DNA of 64,000 bases from positions 290,088 through 354,087 of the forward strand of contig JAVBWI010000017.1 in the NCBI GenBank assembly GCA_036677445.1, written 5' to 3'. Both the position numbers and the translations under genes were made by a program. The notes below the pieces were generated by a model. It made no database searches, was not told the DNA's origin, and saw only the letters and a list, made by a program, of their open reading frames with translations. Positions 17,627 to 26,251 of this stretch are shown here, one piece after another. Numbering within the stretch: position 1 is the first letter of the stretch; each line of letters opens with the position of its first letter. Source of the stretch: JAVBWI01 sp036677445 (GTDB taxonomy: Bacteria > Bacillota > Clostridia > Christensenellales > CAG-138).

Positions 17627-17655
17627 TTGCGCCCGGGGGCCGGGCGGGTTATGAT
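17627..17655 (+). promoter_or_regulatory. Promoter of the PspC-domain gene
   Basis: TTGCGC (17627-17632), 17-bp spacer, TATGAT (17650-17655), 30 bases upstream of the start codon. The rest of 17501-17626 holds nothing recognisable. Confidence 0.55.
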
Positions 17656-17685
17656 AAGGTCATAAACGAAACAGGGGGAGCAGAC

Positions 17686-17865
17686 ATGGCAAAAACGCTT
17701 TACCGCAACAATACGGATAAAATACTCTTCGGCGTGTGCAGCGGCGTGGCGGAGTATTTCGATGTGGATGTTTCCATAGTACGCATACTCTGGGGCGTGC
17801 TGGCGTTTACGGTACTGGGTCTGATCGCGTATATCATCGCGGCATATGTATTGCCTGTAAAATAG
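17686..17865 (+). CDS. PspC-domain membrane protein
   Basis: A 59-residue protein consisting of one PspC domain: LYRNNTDKILFGVCSGVAEY, then FDVDVSIVRILWG and a hydrophobic segment from about residue 36 to the end. PspC proteins are phage-shock/envelope-stress components; small stand-alone versions are common in Firmicutes, and their job is mostly unknown. ATG 17686 with GGGGGAG upstream was chosen; the frame extends to 17623 but that part overlaps the promoter. Confidence 0.85.
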   Translation: MAKTLYRNNTDKILFGVCSGVAEYFDVDVSIVRILWGVLAFTVLGLIAYIIAAYVLPVK

Positions 17866-17974
17866 ATCATCCTCCAGGTCACTGCAAAATGACGGATTCA
17901 AAGCTTATTAAAAGCCGTAGGGCATCTTTGCATGCGTTTAGTGTCCCAACACAAAATGACTGATACAAAGAGAA

Positions 17975-18000
17975 GAAAAGTCCAGCGTTCTGGACTTTTC
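17975..18000. terminator. Bidirectional terminator between convergent genes
   Basis: A perfect 11-bp stem GAAAAGTCCAG / CTGGACTTTTC with a four-base loop. The A and T runs on the two arms let it work for the PspC gene (+) and the arabinan operon (-). Confidence 0.75.
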
Positions 18001-18040
18001 ATGTTTTGAAGCTGATTGAATCCCGAAGCAGAGAACCGTG

Positions 18041-18979
18041 TCAGAACTGCGCAAGAGGCGGAGCACCCTCCGCGTCCGCTTTTTCAAAAAATGTACGCAC
18101 CATAATATCCTGCGCATGATTCCCGAACTTTTTGCCAAACAACGTCAAGCCGCCTGCGTTTTTCGCATCTTCAGCCACTTCAAAACGAATGCTCCAATAC
18201 AGCTTGTCATCCGCTAAAAGCTGCTCCAAAGTTACTTCCGAGACTTTTTGATCGTCCATGACAACGCCGTCGCGTGTGAGGTGCAACGTCTTTAATAACC
18301 CGTATTGGTTGGAAGGCCACCATTCAGGCGTAAGTTTTCCGCGTTTCACACCGTAATCACCGGGACTGGTCCATGTGAAAAGCTTTGTGCCGTTAAAACA
18401 AAACGTGATATCGGATGGCCAATCGTCCGCAAAATCCGGCGCCTCAGAAGCAATTTCAAAGGACAACTCAATTTCCACAATCTTTTGTTCGGGCGATAAA
18501 TAATTCGGGCATCTGTATTCCACGTATCCTTGCGTAAACCACAAAAGCTGTGCGTTAACGCGCTCTGTTTCCCAAAAAACCCGCGGGTCGTCGCTGGAGC
18601 CGATAACGCCCTTCTCTGTTGCGAGACCGCATGTTGGCGTACCGTCAATTAAACAGTAACACCCAACAGGGATTGAGTAGGAATGGATCATCGGTAATCC
18701 ACGCCTGCGATAATCTAACAAAAACCGATATTCCGCGAAAACCAGCGTGCAAATTTTGCACATGGAGCCGTTTCTTTTGACCATTCGGGTAGTTACAAGG
18801 CCGGCATCTTCAAGCTTTTTCACATGCTTTATCATAATCGGGCTGCTGATGCCGATTCTTTCGGCAAGCTGCTTGATATTTAGCTCCTCTTCCGCCAGCA
18901 GCTGGATGATTTCAAGGCGCACGTCGCTTGCGAGCGCTTCAAAAAAAGCTACGTTTTCCGGAATGGGGGAAATCAGCAT
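18041..18979 (-). CDS. ArsR-type HTH regulator of the arabinan cluster
   Basis: A 312-residue protein. Residues 10-80 form a winged helix of the ArsR type (SDVRLEIIQLLAEEELNIKQ, LAERIGISSPIMIKHVKKLE). It lacks the metal-site cysteines of the classical ELCVC motif, and it is much longer than ordinary ArsR repressors (about 100 residues). The remaining beta-rich 230 residues probably bind a ligand, plausibly an arabinose-containing sugar. It is the last gene of the GH51-SBP-permease run, 16 bases after the second permease. Control of the promoter at 24004-24032 is inferred from context. Confidence 0.75.
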   Translation of the reverse strand: MLISPIPENVAFFEALASDVRLEIIQLLAEEELNIKQLAERIGISSPIMIKHVKKLEDAGLVTTRMVKRNGSMCKICTLVFAEYRFLLDYRRRGLPMIHSYSIPVGCYCLIDGTPTCGLATEKGVIGSSDDPRVFWETERVNAQLLWFTQGYVEYRCPNYLSPEQKIVEIELSFEIASEAPDFADDWPSDITFCFNGTKLFTWTSPGDYGVKRGKLTPEWWPSNQYGLLKTLHLTRDGVVMDDQKVSEVTLEQLLADDKLYWSIRFEVAEDAKNAGGLTLFGKKFGNHAQDIMVRTFFEKADAEGAPPLAQF

Positions 18980-18995
18980 ACGGGTTCCTCGTTTC

Positions 18996-19850
18996 TTATC
19001 CTTTTACACCGCCGGCCGTCATACCGGCAATAAAGTGTTTTTGAAAAATCAGGAACAAAATAACAATAGGAATCACGGAAAACACGGCTCCCGCTATCAA
19101 AACGTCGTAATTATTCCCGTAAGGCGTAATCAATGTATTCAAACCTATTGTCAGCGTAAGTTTATCTTTCGAACTTAAAACAATCATCGGCCACAAAAAA
19201 TTATTCCAACTGTTCATACCCACAAAAATGCCCATAGCCGCAAACGCGGGTTTCATCAGCGGGAATATAATCCGTGCGAATATACCATATTCACTGCAAC
19301 CGTCTACCCGCGCCGCATCCAGAAAATCTTTGGGCATTCCGCTTAAATACTGACGAAAGAAAAATATCGGCAACGGACCTGCCACAAACGGCAAAATAAT
19401 GCCCCATATACTGTCGATAAGCCCAAGCTTTATAATTAACTGGAAGAGCGGCAGCATGATGATTTCCATCGGTATCATCATAATAACCAAAACGCATATA
19501 AAAAGCAAATTTTTGAGCTTAAACTCATACATGGCAAAACCATAGCCAACAAAGGCGCTGACGATAAGCGTCAATGCGGTTTGTACCGCAGTAATGACTA
19601 AGCTGTTCTTAAACCAGGTAAAGTATGGCGTATCACCAGAAAACAAGAAGGAATAGTTTTTAAAGGACATGATCGACGTATCGATATTCAGGCCTATACC
19701 TTGTCGCATAATTTCTTGCCCGGGTCTAAGAGAAGCTAAGAATATGCTGATAAAAGGCGTGAGCGTCACAATTGCCATGACGGTAAACAGAATAAGCATG
19801 ACGGCTGACTGTGATGTGAATTTGGAACGCCTTTTTGATTGCCCTTTCAT
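18996..19850 (-). CDS. Carbohydrate ABC transporter permease, MalG/AraQ type
   Basis: A 284-residue permease with six membrane segments and the EAA loop DAARVDGCSEYGIFARIIFP that contacts the ATPase. The topology and the ending GGVKG are typical of the MalG family of CUT1 sugar importers. ATG 19850 has AAGGGGG upstream and begins one base after the partner permease stop, so translation is coupled. No ATPase gene is in the cluster; clostridia commonly use a shared MsmX-like ATPase, which is inferred here. Substrate by context: arabinan oligosaccharides. Confidence 0.9.
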   Translation of the reverse strand: MKGQSKRRSKFTSQSAVMLILFTVMAIVTLTPFISIFLASLRPGQEIMRQGIGLNIDTSIMSFKNYSFLFSGDTPYFTWFKNSLVITAVQTALTLIVSAFVGYGFAMYEFKLKNLLFICVLVIMMIPMEIIMLPLFQLIIKLGLIDSIWGIILPFVAGPLPIFFFRQYLSGMPKDFLDAARVDGCSEYGIFARIIFPLMKPAFAAMGIFVGMNSWNNFLWPMIVLSSKDKLTLTIGLNTLITPYGNNYDVLIAGAVFSVIPIVILFLIFQKHFIAGMTAGGVKG

Positions 19851-19851
19851 A

Positions 19852-20760
19852 TTATTCCCCCTTCTTAAACAAACCGGCAAATTTTAGCTGAATTGCATTG
19901 ATGCCGAGCGTTATCGCCAACATGGTCAGCCCTATCGCGGAACCATACCCGATATTTGCCTGCTCCCAACCAAGGCGATACAGGTAACCGATAATTGTAA
20001 GTCCCGCACCGCCCGGCGAACGGTTGCCGTTAAAGAGCATAAAGCTTTCCAAAAACATCGCCATACCGCCGTAAATGCTGATCGTCAGAACATAAATTGT
20101 AACGGGTTTTAAAAGCGGAATCGTGATGTGCCTGAGCTTTTGCACCGGTCCGGCGCCGTCTATAGACGCCGATTCGTAGTATTCATTCGGGATGCCTTGC
20201 AAACCCGATAAGTAATACATGATATTCACGCCCGTCCAACGCCAGCAGCAAAGCATCAGCAACGCGAAAAAGGTGGTCCATTGTGCCGGACCACCCAACC
20301 ATTTCGTGGCCGCAACTCCGAAATTTGCTAAAATATCGTTTAGCAGCGCAGTAGGCATCTCTCCGAAAATCAACCGAAAAGTGAAGCCCGCTACAACAAT
20401 CGAAACCAGTGCCGGCAAAAAAAATACCGAGCGAAAAAAATTCTTTGCGACCATCTTCTTGCTATTCAAAAGAACCGCCAGTAATAATGGAACCGGTATG
20501 AGTATTGCAATCGTACTGACCGTATAGATCACACTGTTGGTTACAGCCCTTAAAAAGTCACTGTTCAGTAGATTTTTAAAATTATCAAATCCGACGAATG
20601 CCGTCTGACCGGGTACAACCTTTTGAAAACTCATGATAACCGTAGAAATAACCGGATAAACAAAAAACAATAGGAACACGATAATAAAAGGTGAAATAAA
20701 AACATAGGGCGCAAGTTTTTGTGAATATGGCAGGGACTTTACCCATTTTTTGAAGTTCAT
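19852..20760 (-). CDS. Carbohydrate ABC transporter permease, MalF/AraP type
   Basis: A 302-residue permease with six membrane segments. The N-terminal region LAPYVFISPFIIVFLLFFVY and the EAA loop ESASIDGAGPVQKLRHITIP are those of CUT1 MalF-type subunits. ATG 20760 follows GGGGGTAGC; reading further upstream would run through a strong intergenic hairpin. It pairs with the downstream permease and the upstream solute-binding lipoprotein. The specificity for arabinose-containing oligosaccharides comes only from the neighbouring GH51 gene. Confidence 0.9.
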   Translation of the reverse strand: MNFKKWVKSLPYSQKLAPYVFISPFIIVFLLFFVYPVISTVIMSFQKVVPGQTAFVGFDNFKNLLNSDFLRAVTNSVIYTVSTIAILIPVPLLLAVLLNSKKMVAKNFFRSVFFLPALVSIVVAGFTFRLIFGEMPTALLNDILANFGVAATKWLGGPAQWTTFFALLMLCCWRWTGVNIMYYLSGLQGIPNEYYESASIDGAGPVQKLRHITIPLLKPVTIYVLTISIYGGMAMFLESFMLFNGNRSPGGAGLTIIGYLYRLGWEQANIGYGSAIGLTMLAITLGINAIQLKFAGLFKKGE

Positions 20761-20818
20761 TTCTCGGCTACCCCCTGATTTCGAAAGTAACGCGCAGCGC
20801 GTTATGCAAAATATTGAC

Positions 20819-20844
20819 CGAAAGCGCCGCAAGCGGCGCTTTCG
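20819..20844. promoter_or_regulatory. Intergenic hairpin between SBP and permease genes
   Basis: Perfect 12-bp stem CGAAAGCGCCGC/GCGGCGCTTTCG with a two-base loop, between the solute-binding gene and the permeases. No long T run. Such hairpins often stabilise the upstream binding-protein message or reduce read-through, giving more binding protein than permease; that role is inferred. Confidence 0.55.
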
Positions 20845-20870
20845 TGTTGCCATAGCGATAAGAGGGGAAT

Positions 20871-22223
20871 CTAGTATTGGATTTTGCCTTGTTCTTCCGC
20901 CAACATGCTGGGAATATCGATATTCTTATCCGTGTAAGCCCTGGTAAGCACCGAGTTCTTCATAGCGTCCAAAGTCGCGGGAAGCGCATCCGAGACATTG
21001 ACTGCGAGAATTTCGTCTTTAATCGAGTTGAGCACTTCAAACGGATTGGTCACATAGTACTCGGTAAATTTGTTGACCGAATTCATCATCTCCGGCAAAG
21101 ACCATACCTCGGTGCGGATAGGATCAAAGCCCAGCGTGTTCCAGATTTCGATGTTGCCCTCCTTGGAAAGCTTCGCAAACGCCAGGAATCTCTTAACAAG
21201 GTCGGGATTTTCGCACTGTGCAGTGACAGACGTGCCCGTGCCGCCCATACCAACGGAGCGCGGCTGGCCGGCTTCCCAAACAGGAAGCGGAGCGATCGCA
21301 ATTTTATTGGCAAGATCCGGCATGTGGTCGGTAAAGCGGTCCATATACCACATGGGCATCACTATGGAACCAATAGCGCCGCTGTTCATCAGAGCGTAAA
21401 ATTCTTCCGAGTGATGGAAGTTGCCCGGGGCGATTGTCGCGATTCCCTCGTTAAGCAGTTTGCGGTTGTATTCAAGCGCTTTTACCATTTGTGCGGAACT
21501 GATGCCCGGCTTGCCATCCTTGGTCAACATGTCGCCGCCCTGAGAGGAAAGCAGCGGCCACATATGCCAAATGTCGCCGGATTCCAACGATTCCCAATAT
21601 TTATCCGGTAAAGCGGCTTTGAGTTTTTTGCCTGCCTGATAGTAATCGTCCCAAGTCCTGATGTTTTTCCAATCAATGCCGGATTTGTCGCAAAGCTCCG
21701 TATTGTAATAAATGACAGCCGCGCCGACATGGAAGCAAATGCCGTAGTAGTTTCCGTCTTTGGAATAGATGTCTACTCTGGCTTTCACGATGTTGTTCAG
21801 TTCCGGTTCAACGACTTCGTTAATCGGAAGCAATTGAATGTCGCCCTTGAGGAAGTTGGCGTATTTGCCTAACTCGATGTCTACGAGATCCGGCGCACCC
21901 ACGCCCGATTGCAGAGCGATAAGCAGCTTGTTGTGCATATCGTCAAACGGATATACAGTCGGAATTAGGTTGATAGGTTCATTGGGATTCTCTTCATTCC
22001 ATTTATCTGCCATCTTTTCATAGAACTCGACATGCAGGTCCTGGAATGTCCAGAACTCAATATCTACCGGCTGAGCCGCTGCCGGAGCCTCGGCCGGAGC
22101 TGCTGCCGGAGCAGCCGCAGAGGGCGGCGGCGCTTCTGTCGGCGCGGGAGCCGCACATGCCGCCAAGAAAACCGCCAGCATTACAATAGTTAACAACAAG
22201 GATAGCGCTTTTTTTGTTTTCAT
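20871..22223 (-). CDS. Sugar ABC transporter solute-binding lipoprotein
   Basis: A 450-residue lipoprotein with lipobox FLAAC (Cys23), an Ala/Pro-rich linker to about residue 50, and an extracellular solute-binding domain of family 1. EFWTFQDLHVEFYEKMADKW opens the domain, and TWDDYYQAGKKL and the Trp-rich MWPLLSSQGGD region are typical of oligosaccharide-binding members. It should capture sugar at the membrane for the two downstream permeases. ATG 22223 was chosen because GAGAGG lies upstream. The adjacent arabinofuranosidase points to arabino-oligosaccharides, as for AraN of Bacillus, but binding residues cannot be judged by eye. Confidence 0.88.
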   Translation of the reverse strand: MKTKKALSLLLTIVMLAVFLAACAAPAPTEAPPPSAAAPAAAPAEAPAAAQPVDIEFWTFQDLHVEFYEKMADKWNEENPNEPINLIPTVYPFDDMHNKLLIALQSGVGAPDLVDIELGKYANFLKGDIQLLPINEVVEPELNNIVKARVDIYSKDGNYYGICFHVGAAVIYYNTELCDKSGIDWKNIRTWDDYYQAGKKLKAALPDKYWESLESGDIWHMWPLLSSQGGDMLTKDGKPGISSAQMVKALEYNRKLLNEGIATIAPGNFHHSEEFYALMNSGAIGSIVMPMWYMDRFTDHMPDLANKIAIAPLPVWEAGQPRSVGMGGTGTSVTAQCENPDLVKRFLAFAKLSKEGNIEIWNTLGFDPIRTEVWSLPEMMNSVNKFTEYYVTNPFEVLNSIKDEILAVNVSDALPATLDAMKNSVLTRAYTDKNIDIPSMLAEEQGKIQY

Positions 22224-22308
22224 TTCCAGCAACCTCTCATTAATACTTTATTTATATTAAGCGGAATATTCAATACTTGTCAGCAAAATATCCCGTCTAA
22301 TATATGCT

Positions 22309-23838
22309 TTAACGAATGGTTTTTTTAAATCGAACGACATTCCATGAGGCTTTTCCAAGCTCGATGAAAAATTCACCTTCTCCCAGATCCATAATGGAAT
22401 CCTGGCGCACACAAGGAACCACGGCATCCGGATTGGAGACAGTATTGATCGCTTTAAGGTCTCCGCTCTCCAAGGCAATATGCTCCGTGAGTATATAATT
22501 CTCAAAATCTCTGAGAAAGCAAGTGAGGTTCATAGGTTCGCCAAGGTTGCGATTCACCGCGAACAACGTCATTTCCTCGGCTTCCTCATCCAAAACGGCG
22601 ACAGTCTCCAGGTATGGGACATCGGTATAATCTTTGGAATCGTACTTAGGCGAAACAACAATTGGTCTAAGCGCCGTACCCCTGCCAAACTTTGATGCAT
22701 GTAAGAACGGATAGAATATCGTCTGGCGGCATATGCCTCCGCCGGGTTGCGTCATAATCGGCGCGATGACGTTGACAAGCTGCGCCATACAAGCCATTTT
22801 TAGTCTGTCCGCGTGCTTTAAAAACGTGATAAGCATGCAACCGACAACGAGTGCATCCTCAAAAGTGTAAATATCCTCAAGCAGCGCTGGCGAGGTTTGC
22901 CATGGGCGATCTTTCATTTCACCATCGTCGTGCTGTTTTGAATGATACCATACGTTCCATTCGTCGAAGCTCAGCATAATATCTTTCTTGCCGCGCTTTT
23001 TGGCTTTCACATAATCGCATACAGCAATCACGGTTTTTATAAAATGCTCAGTTTCCAGAGGCCGGGCAAGATAATTCGCAGTGTCGCCGTCCTCATTGCC
23101 AAAGTATTGATGAAGCGAAACATAATCTACCACATCATAGGTGTGCGTTAATGTCTCAGCTTCCCATTCGGGGAACGTATCCATAAAAGTGTGCGAGCTT
23201 CCGCAGGAAACAAGCTTAATGTCAGGGTCGAAAAGTTTCATGGTACGCGCGGTTTCCATGGCAAGCCGTCCGTATTCCGTTGGTGTTTTGTGTCCCACCT
23301 GCCATGGGCCGTCCATTTCATTGCCCAAACACCATAGCTTGATGTTGTGCGGCTGAGGATATCCATGCTCAATCCGCAAATCGCTCCAATAGGTCCCCGC
23401 GGGGTGGTTGCAATATTCCAAAAGGTCAAGCGCAGCCTCTGTTCCTCTTGTGCCCAAATTGACGGCAAGCATAGGCTCCGCCTCTATTCGCTTGCACCAT
23501 GAGGCAAATTCATTTATTCCCACCTCGTTTGTTTCCAGTGTCCGCCACGCGAGGTCAAGCCGTCTTGGACGGGATTTTACGGGGCCAATGCCGTTTTCCC
23601 AACGGTAACCTGATACAAAGTTGCCGCCCGGATAACGAATAATCGGTACCTTCAACTCACGAACGAGTTCCGCAACGTCTTTTCGAAAACCATACTTGTC
23701 AGCTTCCTTATGCGTCGGTTCATAAATCCCGCTATAAATGGATCTGCCCACATGCTCCACAAAAGAGCCAAATACATTTTTATCGACTTCGCCGATGGTA
23801 TAAGTTTTTTCTATTGTAACCCTCGCTTTTAGTGCCAT
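22309..23838 (-). CDS. abfA: Alpha-L-arabinofuranosidase, GH51
   Basis: A 509-residue cytoplasmic enzyme (no signal peptide). The catalytic acid/base is in CLGNEMDGPW (Glu174) and the nucleophile in SFDEWNVWY (Glu293), both as in GH51. GSFVEHVGRSIYSGIYEP and RYPGGNFVSGYRWENGIGP are further family hallmarks; the C-terminal third is the usual beta-sandwich. It removes terminal arabinofuranose from imported arabino-oligosaccharides. The start at 23838 (MALKARV) was preferred on family length and because GGAAG lies about ten bases upstream. It is the first gene of the operon. The region is more AT rich than its neighbours, suggesting acquisition. Confidence 0.93.
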   Translation of the reverse strand: MALKARVTIEKTYTIGEVDKNVFGSFVEHVGRSIYSGIYEPTHKEADKYGFRKDVAELVRELKVPIIRYPGGNFVSGYRWENGIGPVKSRPRRLDLAWRTLETNEVGINEFASWCKRIEAEPMLAVNLGTRGTEAALDLLEYCNHPAGTYWSDLRIEHGYPQPHNIKLWCLGNEMDGPWQVGHKTPTEYGRLAMETARTMKLFDPDIKLVSCGSSHTFMDTFPEWEAETLTHTYDVVDYVSLHQYFGNEDGDTANYLARPLETEHFIKTVIAVCDYVKAKKRGKKDIMLSFDEWNVWYHSKQHDDGEMKDRPWQTSPALLEDIYTFEDALVVGCMLITFLKHADRLKMACMAQLVNVIAPIMTQPGGGICRQTIFYPFLHASKFGRGTALRPIVVSPKYDSKDYTDVPYLETVAVLDEEAEEMTLFAVNRNLGEPMNLTCFLRDFENYILTEHIALESGDLKAINTVSNPDAVVPCVRQDSIMDLGEGEFFIELGKASWNVVRFKKTIR

Positions 23839-24282
23839 AAGCTCCATCTTCCTGTTTTGATTTAATAATGCGAAATAGATCTGCATAGCTTCGGTTGTCG
23901 ATTAAACTTTTGGGTTTACTGCCTTGGTCACGATCGAGCTGTGATTTACTTGTAGATTAATAATTCGATATTGTCTTAGCTTTGTTACTCGTTTTATGGG
24001 TTAACTATATACTTGTTCATCGTTTGTGTCAATGAAAATGCGCGATATTATCAGCGTAAAATGCAATATTGTTCGGTCGGTTAATACTAATGTTAATCGA
24101 TAGCATATCGAAAGAAAATGAATAAATGAATGAGTTAATATGTAAACCACTTGCCTGCGAATCCAGTTATATTTCATTATCGATGACAATAAAATGAATA
24201 CAGTTGTAACTTGTCTTGTAGCCGAGCGGGTCAAAAAGGATGAAAATGAAGTATGAATCACTGAATTATTAGGTAAACTGAG
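23839..24282. other. AT-rich regulatory region upstream of the arabinan operon
   Basis: No gene. It holds the operon promoter (24004-24032), a leader of about 150 bases and the imperfect dyad TTAATACTAATGTTAA (24081-24096), about 50 bp upstream of the -35, a possible regulator site. Confidence 0.5.
24004..24032 (-). promoter_or_regulatory. Promoter of the arabinan operon
   Basis: On the minus strand, consensus TTGACA (24027-24032), 17-bp spacer, TATAGT (24004-24009). Confidence 0.8.
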
Positions 24283-24322
24283 AAAAAGCCCGTTTACGGA
24301 AACTTCCGTAAAGGAGCTTTTT
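24283..24322. terminator. Terminator of the OsmC gene
   Basis: A nested stem AAAAAGC...TTTACGGAA / TTCCGTAAA...GCTTTTT, with runs of five A and five T at its ends, 30 bases beyond the OsmC stop on the minus strand. Confidence 0.75.
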
Positions 24323-24352
24323 GCATTCAAAACGTATTTGTCCGCGTTCTCG

Positions 24353-24784
24353 CTATGGATTTATCAACGTATATGTCGTGCTGATCTCAACATTGCCCTT
24401 GAGCATTGCCCAGACGGGGCATATCTTCTCTGCGGCAGATAGCATCGCCTGCACATCCGCGTCGGTTGTGTCCGGGGATTTTATGGTCAATTCCAGCCGG
24501 ATTTGTGTAAGCGCCTTCGGGTGCTGCTCGCGCATGGTTCCCTTTGCCGTTGCCTTTAGGGAAGTGACGGTCTTTTGCAGCTTTCCTCTTAATAAAGTCA
24601 ATAAACCCGTGCCGACACAGGAGGAAAAGCTCAGCAGCAGCAATTCCAAAGAAGTATATCCCTCGCCGTCGCCATAAGGCGGAAAATAATCGATGACCAC
24701 CTCGGGGTTGGAACGGGAGTTTCCTGCGAATTTGACCTTTTCGTTTACCAACTGCAGCTGCACTTCCAGCTCGATGCCCGGCAT
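24353..24784 (-). CDS. OsmC/Ohr family protein
   Basis: A 143-residue OsmC-fold protein. The two redox cysteines are in SFSSCVGT and EKICPVW, as expected for thiol-dependent hydroperoxide reductases, and YTSLELLLLSFSSC is a hallmark of the family. It probably detoxifies organic hydroperoxides. ATG 24784 follows GAGAGGAG. Monocistronic, with a consensus promoter at 24869-24897 and a terminator at 24283-24322. Confidence 0.87.
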   Translation of the reverse strand: MPGIELEVQLQLVNEKVKFAGNSRSNPEVVIDYFPPYGDGEGYTSLELLLLSFSSCVGTGLLTLLRGKLQKTVTSLKATAKGTMREQHPKALTQIRLELTIKSPDTTDADVQAMLSAAEKICPVWAMLKGNVEISTTYTLINP

Positions 24785-25351
24785 AAAACCCACTCCTCTC
24801 AAATTTCATCCTGATTTTTTAAAGCTGGCACGGGACGCGCGGTCGGGGAAAATTCCCTTACTGCAAACAGAATACGGTATTGTTAATGTTTTGTCAATCG
24901 TGTGTATTGCTGTATCATTGCTGATTTTTGCTGCCCTTGCAGTAAGGGCACAGGCTGTTTGAGTAATCCGCGAAAAAGGGCTGCACATTTTTGGCAAAAG
25001 AAGGCGGGAACGCTTGTTCCCGCCTTTGCTGTCGCCCGGACTGAATACCGCCTGATTGTATTCAAGTTTTTTTCGGTCCGTTATGACCCATAAGGTTGTC
25101 ACGGCACTCTTCAGCACTGTTACCACCTCGCTAAGTAGTATACCCGGACGCATTCAATATACTCTGGTATTTATATCCAATTCTGAGCATGCCGTATACT
25201 GCTCAATCTGCCTGCCGCACAGAAAATGCGGGAGTTTTTTCAAGCTGCCGCCGATAGGACGCTTTCTTAGGTTATAACCTTTTTTACATTGGAAACACTC
25301 ATAACGCGCAACCTTTTTAGTGCGTACAACGTTATAAAGGAGGATACCTAT
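24785..25351. other. Divergent intergenic region, osmC/SpoIIQ
   Basis: Holds the osmC promoter and a strong hairpin near 25003-25028 (AAGGCGGGAAC / GTTCCCGCCTT) that could act as a terminator. The part before the SpoIIQ start presumably contains a sporulation promoter, but I could not identify one. No gene seen. Confidence 0.5.
24869..24897 (-). promoter_or_regulatory. Promoter of the OsmC gene
   Basis: On the minus strand, TTGACA (24892-24897), 17-bp spacer, TATTCT (24869-24874). Confidence 0.78.
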
Positions 25352-26077
25352 ATGGAACACAAAGGAACACGCGCCGCTGCGCTTCGCGCGTCTGCGTCGG
25401 CGTTTCTCAAAAAGCAGGGGTTTTATGTGGTGCTGGGCCTGTGCATACTGTGCATCGGCATCGCGGCGGCCGTGGCGCTCTTGCCAAAGGGCGCGCCTGA
25501 GCAGGCGGAGCCCACTCCCATGGCGCAGGCCGCGGGTGTGAACGAAGGCGAACGACTCGAAGAGGCCATACGGCCCACGCCAACCGCATCCCCGACGCCG
25601 AGCGCCACGCCTGCGCCGAGCGCAGCGCCCGCCGCTACAAAAGCGCCTGCGAAAAAAACGCAGAGCAAGGCGGCTGCGCCCGTGGAGGGCGAGATCATCT
25701 GGGGCTATGCCGTGGACGCGCTGCTTTACTCGGAGACGCTGGAACAGTGGACCACGCATGACGGTGTGGATATCGCCGCCCGCAAAGGCAGCGAGGTCAA
25801 CGCCATCAAGGGCGGTACCGTGCAGAACGTGTATGAAGACGGCCTGCTGGGCGTAACGGTGGAAATCGCGCACGACGGCGATCTTGTCAGCGTTTATGCA
25901 AACCTTGCAAAGAACCCGCCGGTGGAGAAAGGGCAGCGTGTGGACGCGGGAACGGTCGTGGGAACCATTGGCGATACCGCTGTGAGCGAGTGCGCAATGG
26001 ATCCGCACCTGCACTTTGCGCTTTATAAGGACGGAAAGCCGGTGGACCCTGCGGCGTATGTCCTTTTGGGGGCCTGA
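25352..26077 (+). CDS. spoIIQ: SpoIIQ-like M23 peptidase
   Basis: A 241-residue protein with a short cytoplasmic N-terminus, one membrane segment (about 24-45), a Pro/Ala/Thr linker (50-110) and a LytM/M23 domain. The zinc ligands are present in THDGVDIAA (His and Asp) and HLHF, so the domain could be active, as in clostridial SpoIIQ and unlike the degenerate Bacillus protein. The stretch YSETLEQWTTHDGVDIA is typical of SpoIIQ, which links forespore and mother cell during engulfment. An AAGGAGG site precedes ATG 25352. A generic M23 peptidase is the alternative. Confidence 0.82.
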   Translation: MEHKGTRAAALRASASAFLKKQGFYVVLGLCILCIGIAAAVALLPKGAPEQAEPTPMAQAAGVNEGERLEEAIRPTPTASPTPSATPAPSAAPAATKAPAKKTQSKAAAPVEGEIIWGYAVDALLYSETLEQWTTHDGVDIAARKGSEVNAIKGGTVQNVYEDGLLGVTVEIAHDGDLVSVYANLAKNPPVEKGQRVDAGTVVGTIGDTAVSECAMDPHLHFALYKDGKPVDPAAYVLLGA

Positions 26078-26251
26078 TTCAAATGGTACGCCGGTGGAAA
26101 GCTTATTCGGTATTATAAATATTGTATGAACTTTCCATCATTCGGTTTCTTTTAGAAAGGGAGGGTTGTATAATCAGTTTAGGAAACAAATATCCCGGCG
26201 ACGGGGTAGTATAAAATCTGGTATCCGATCAATAAAAAGGAGGCAACGAAC

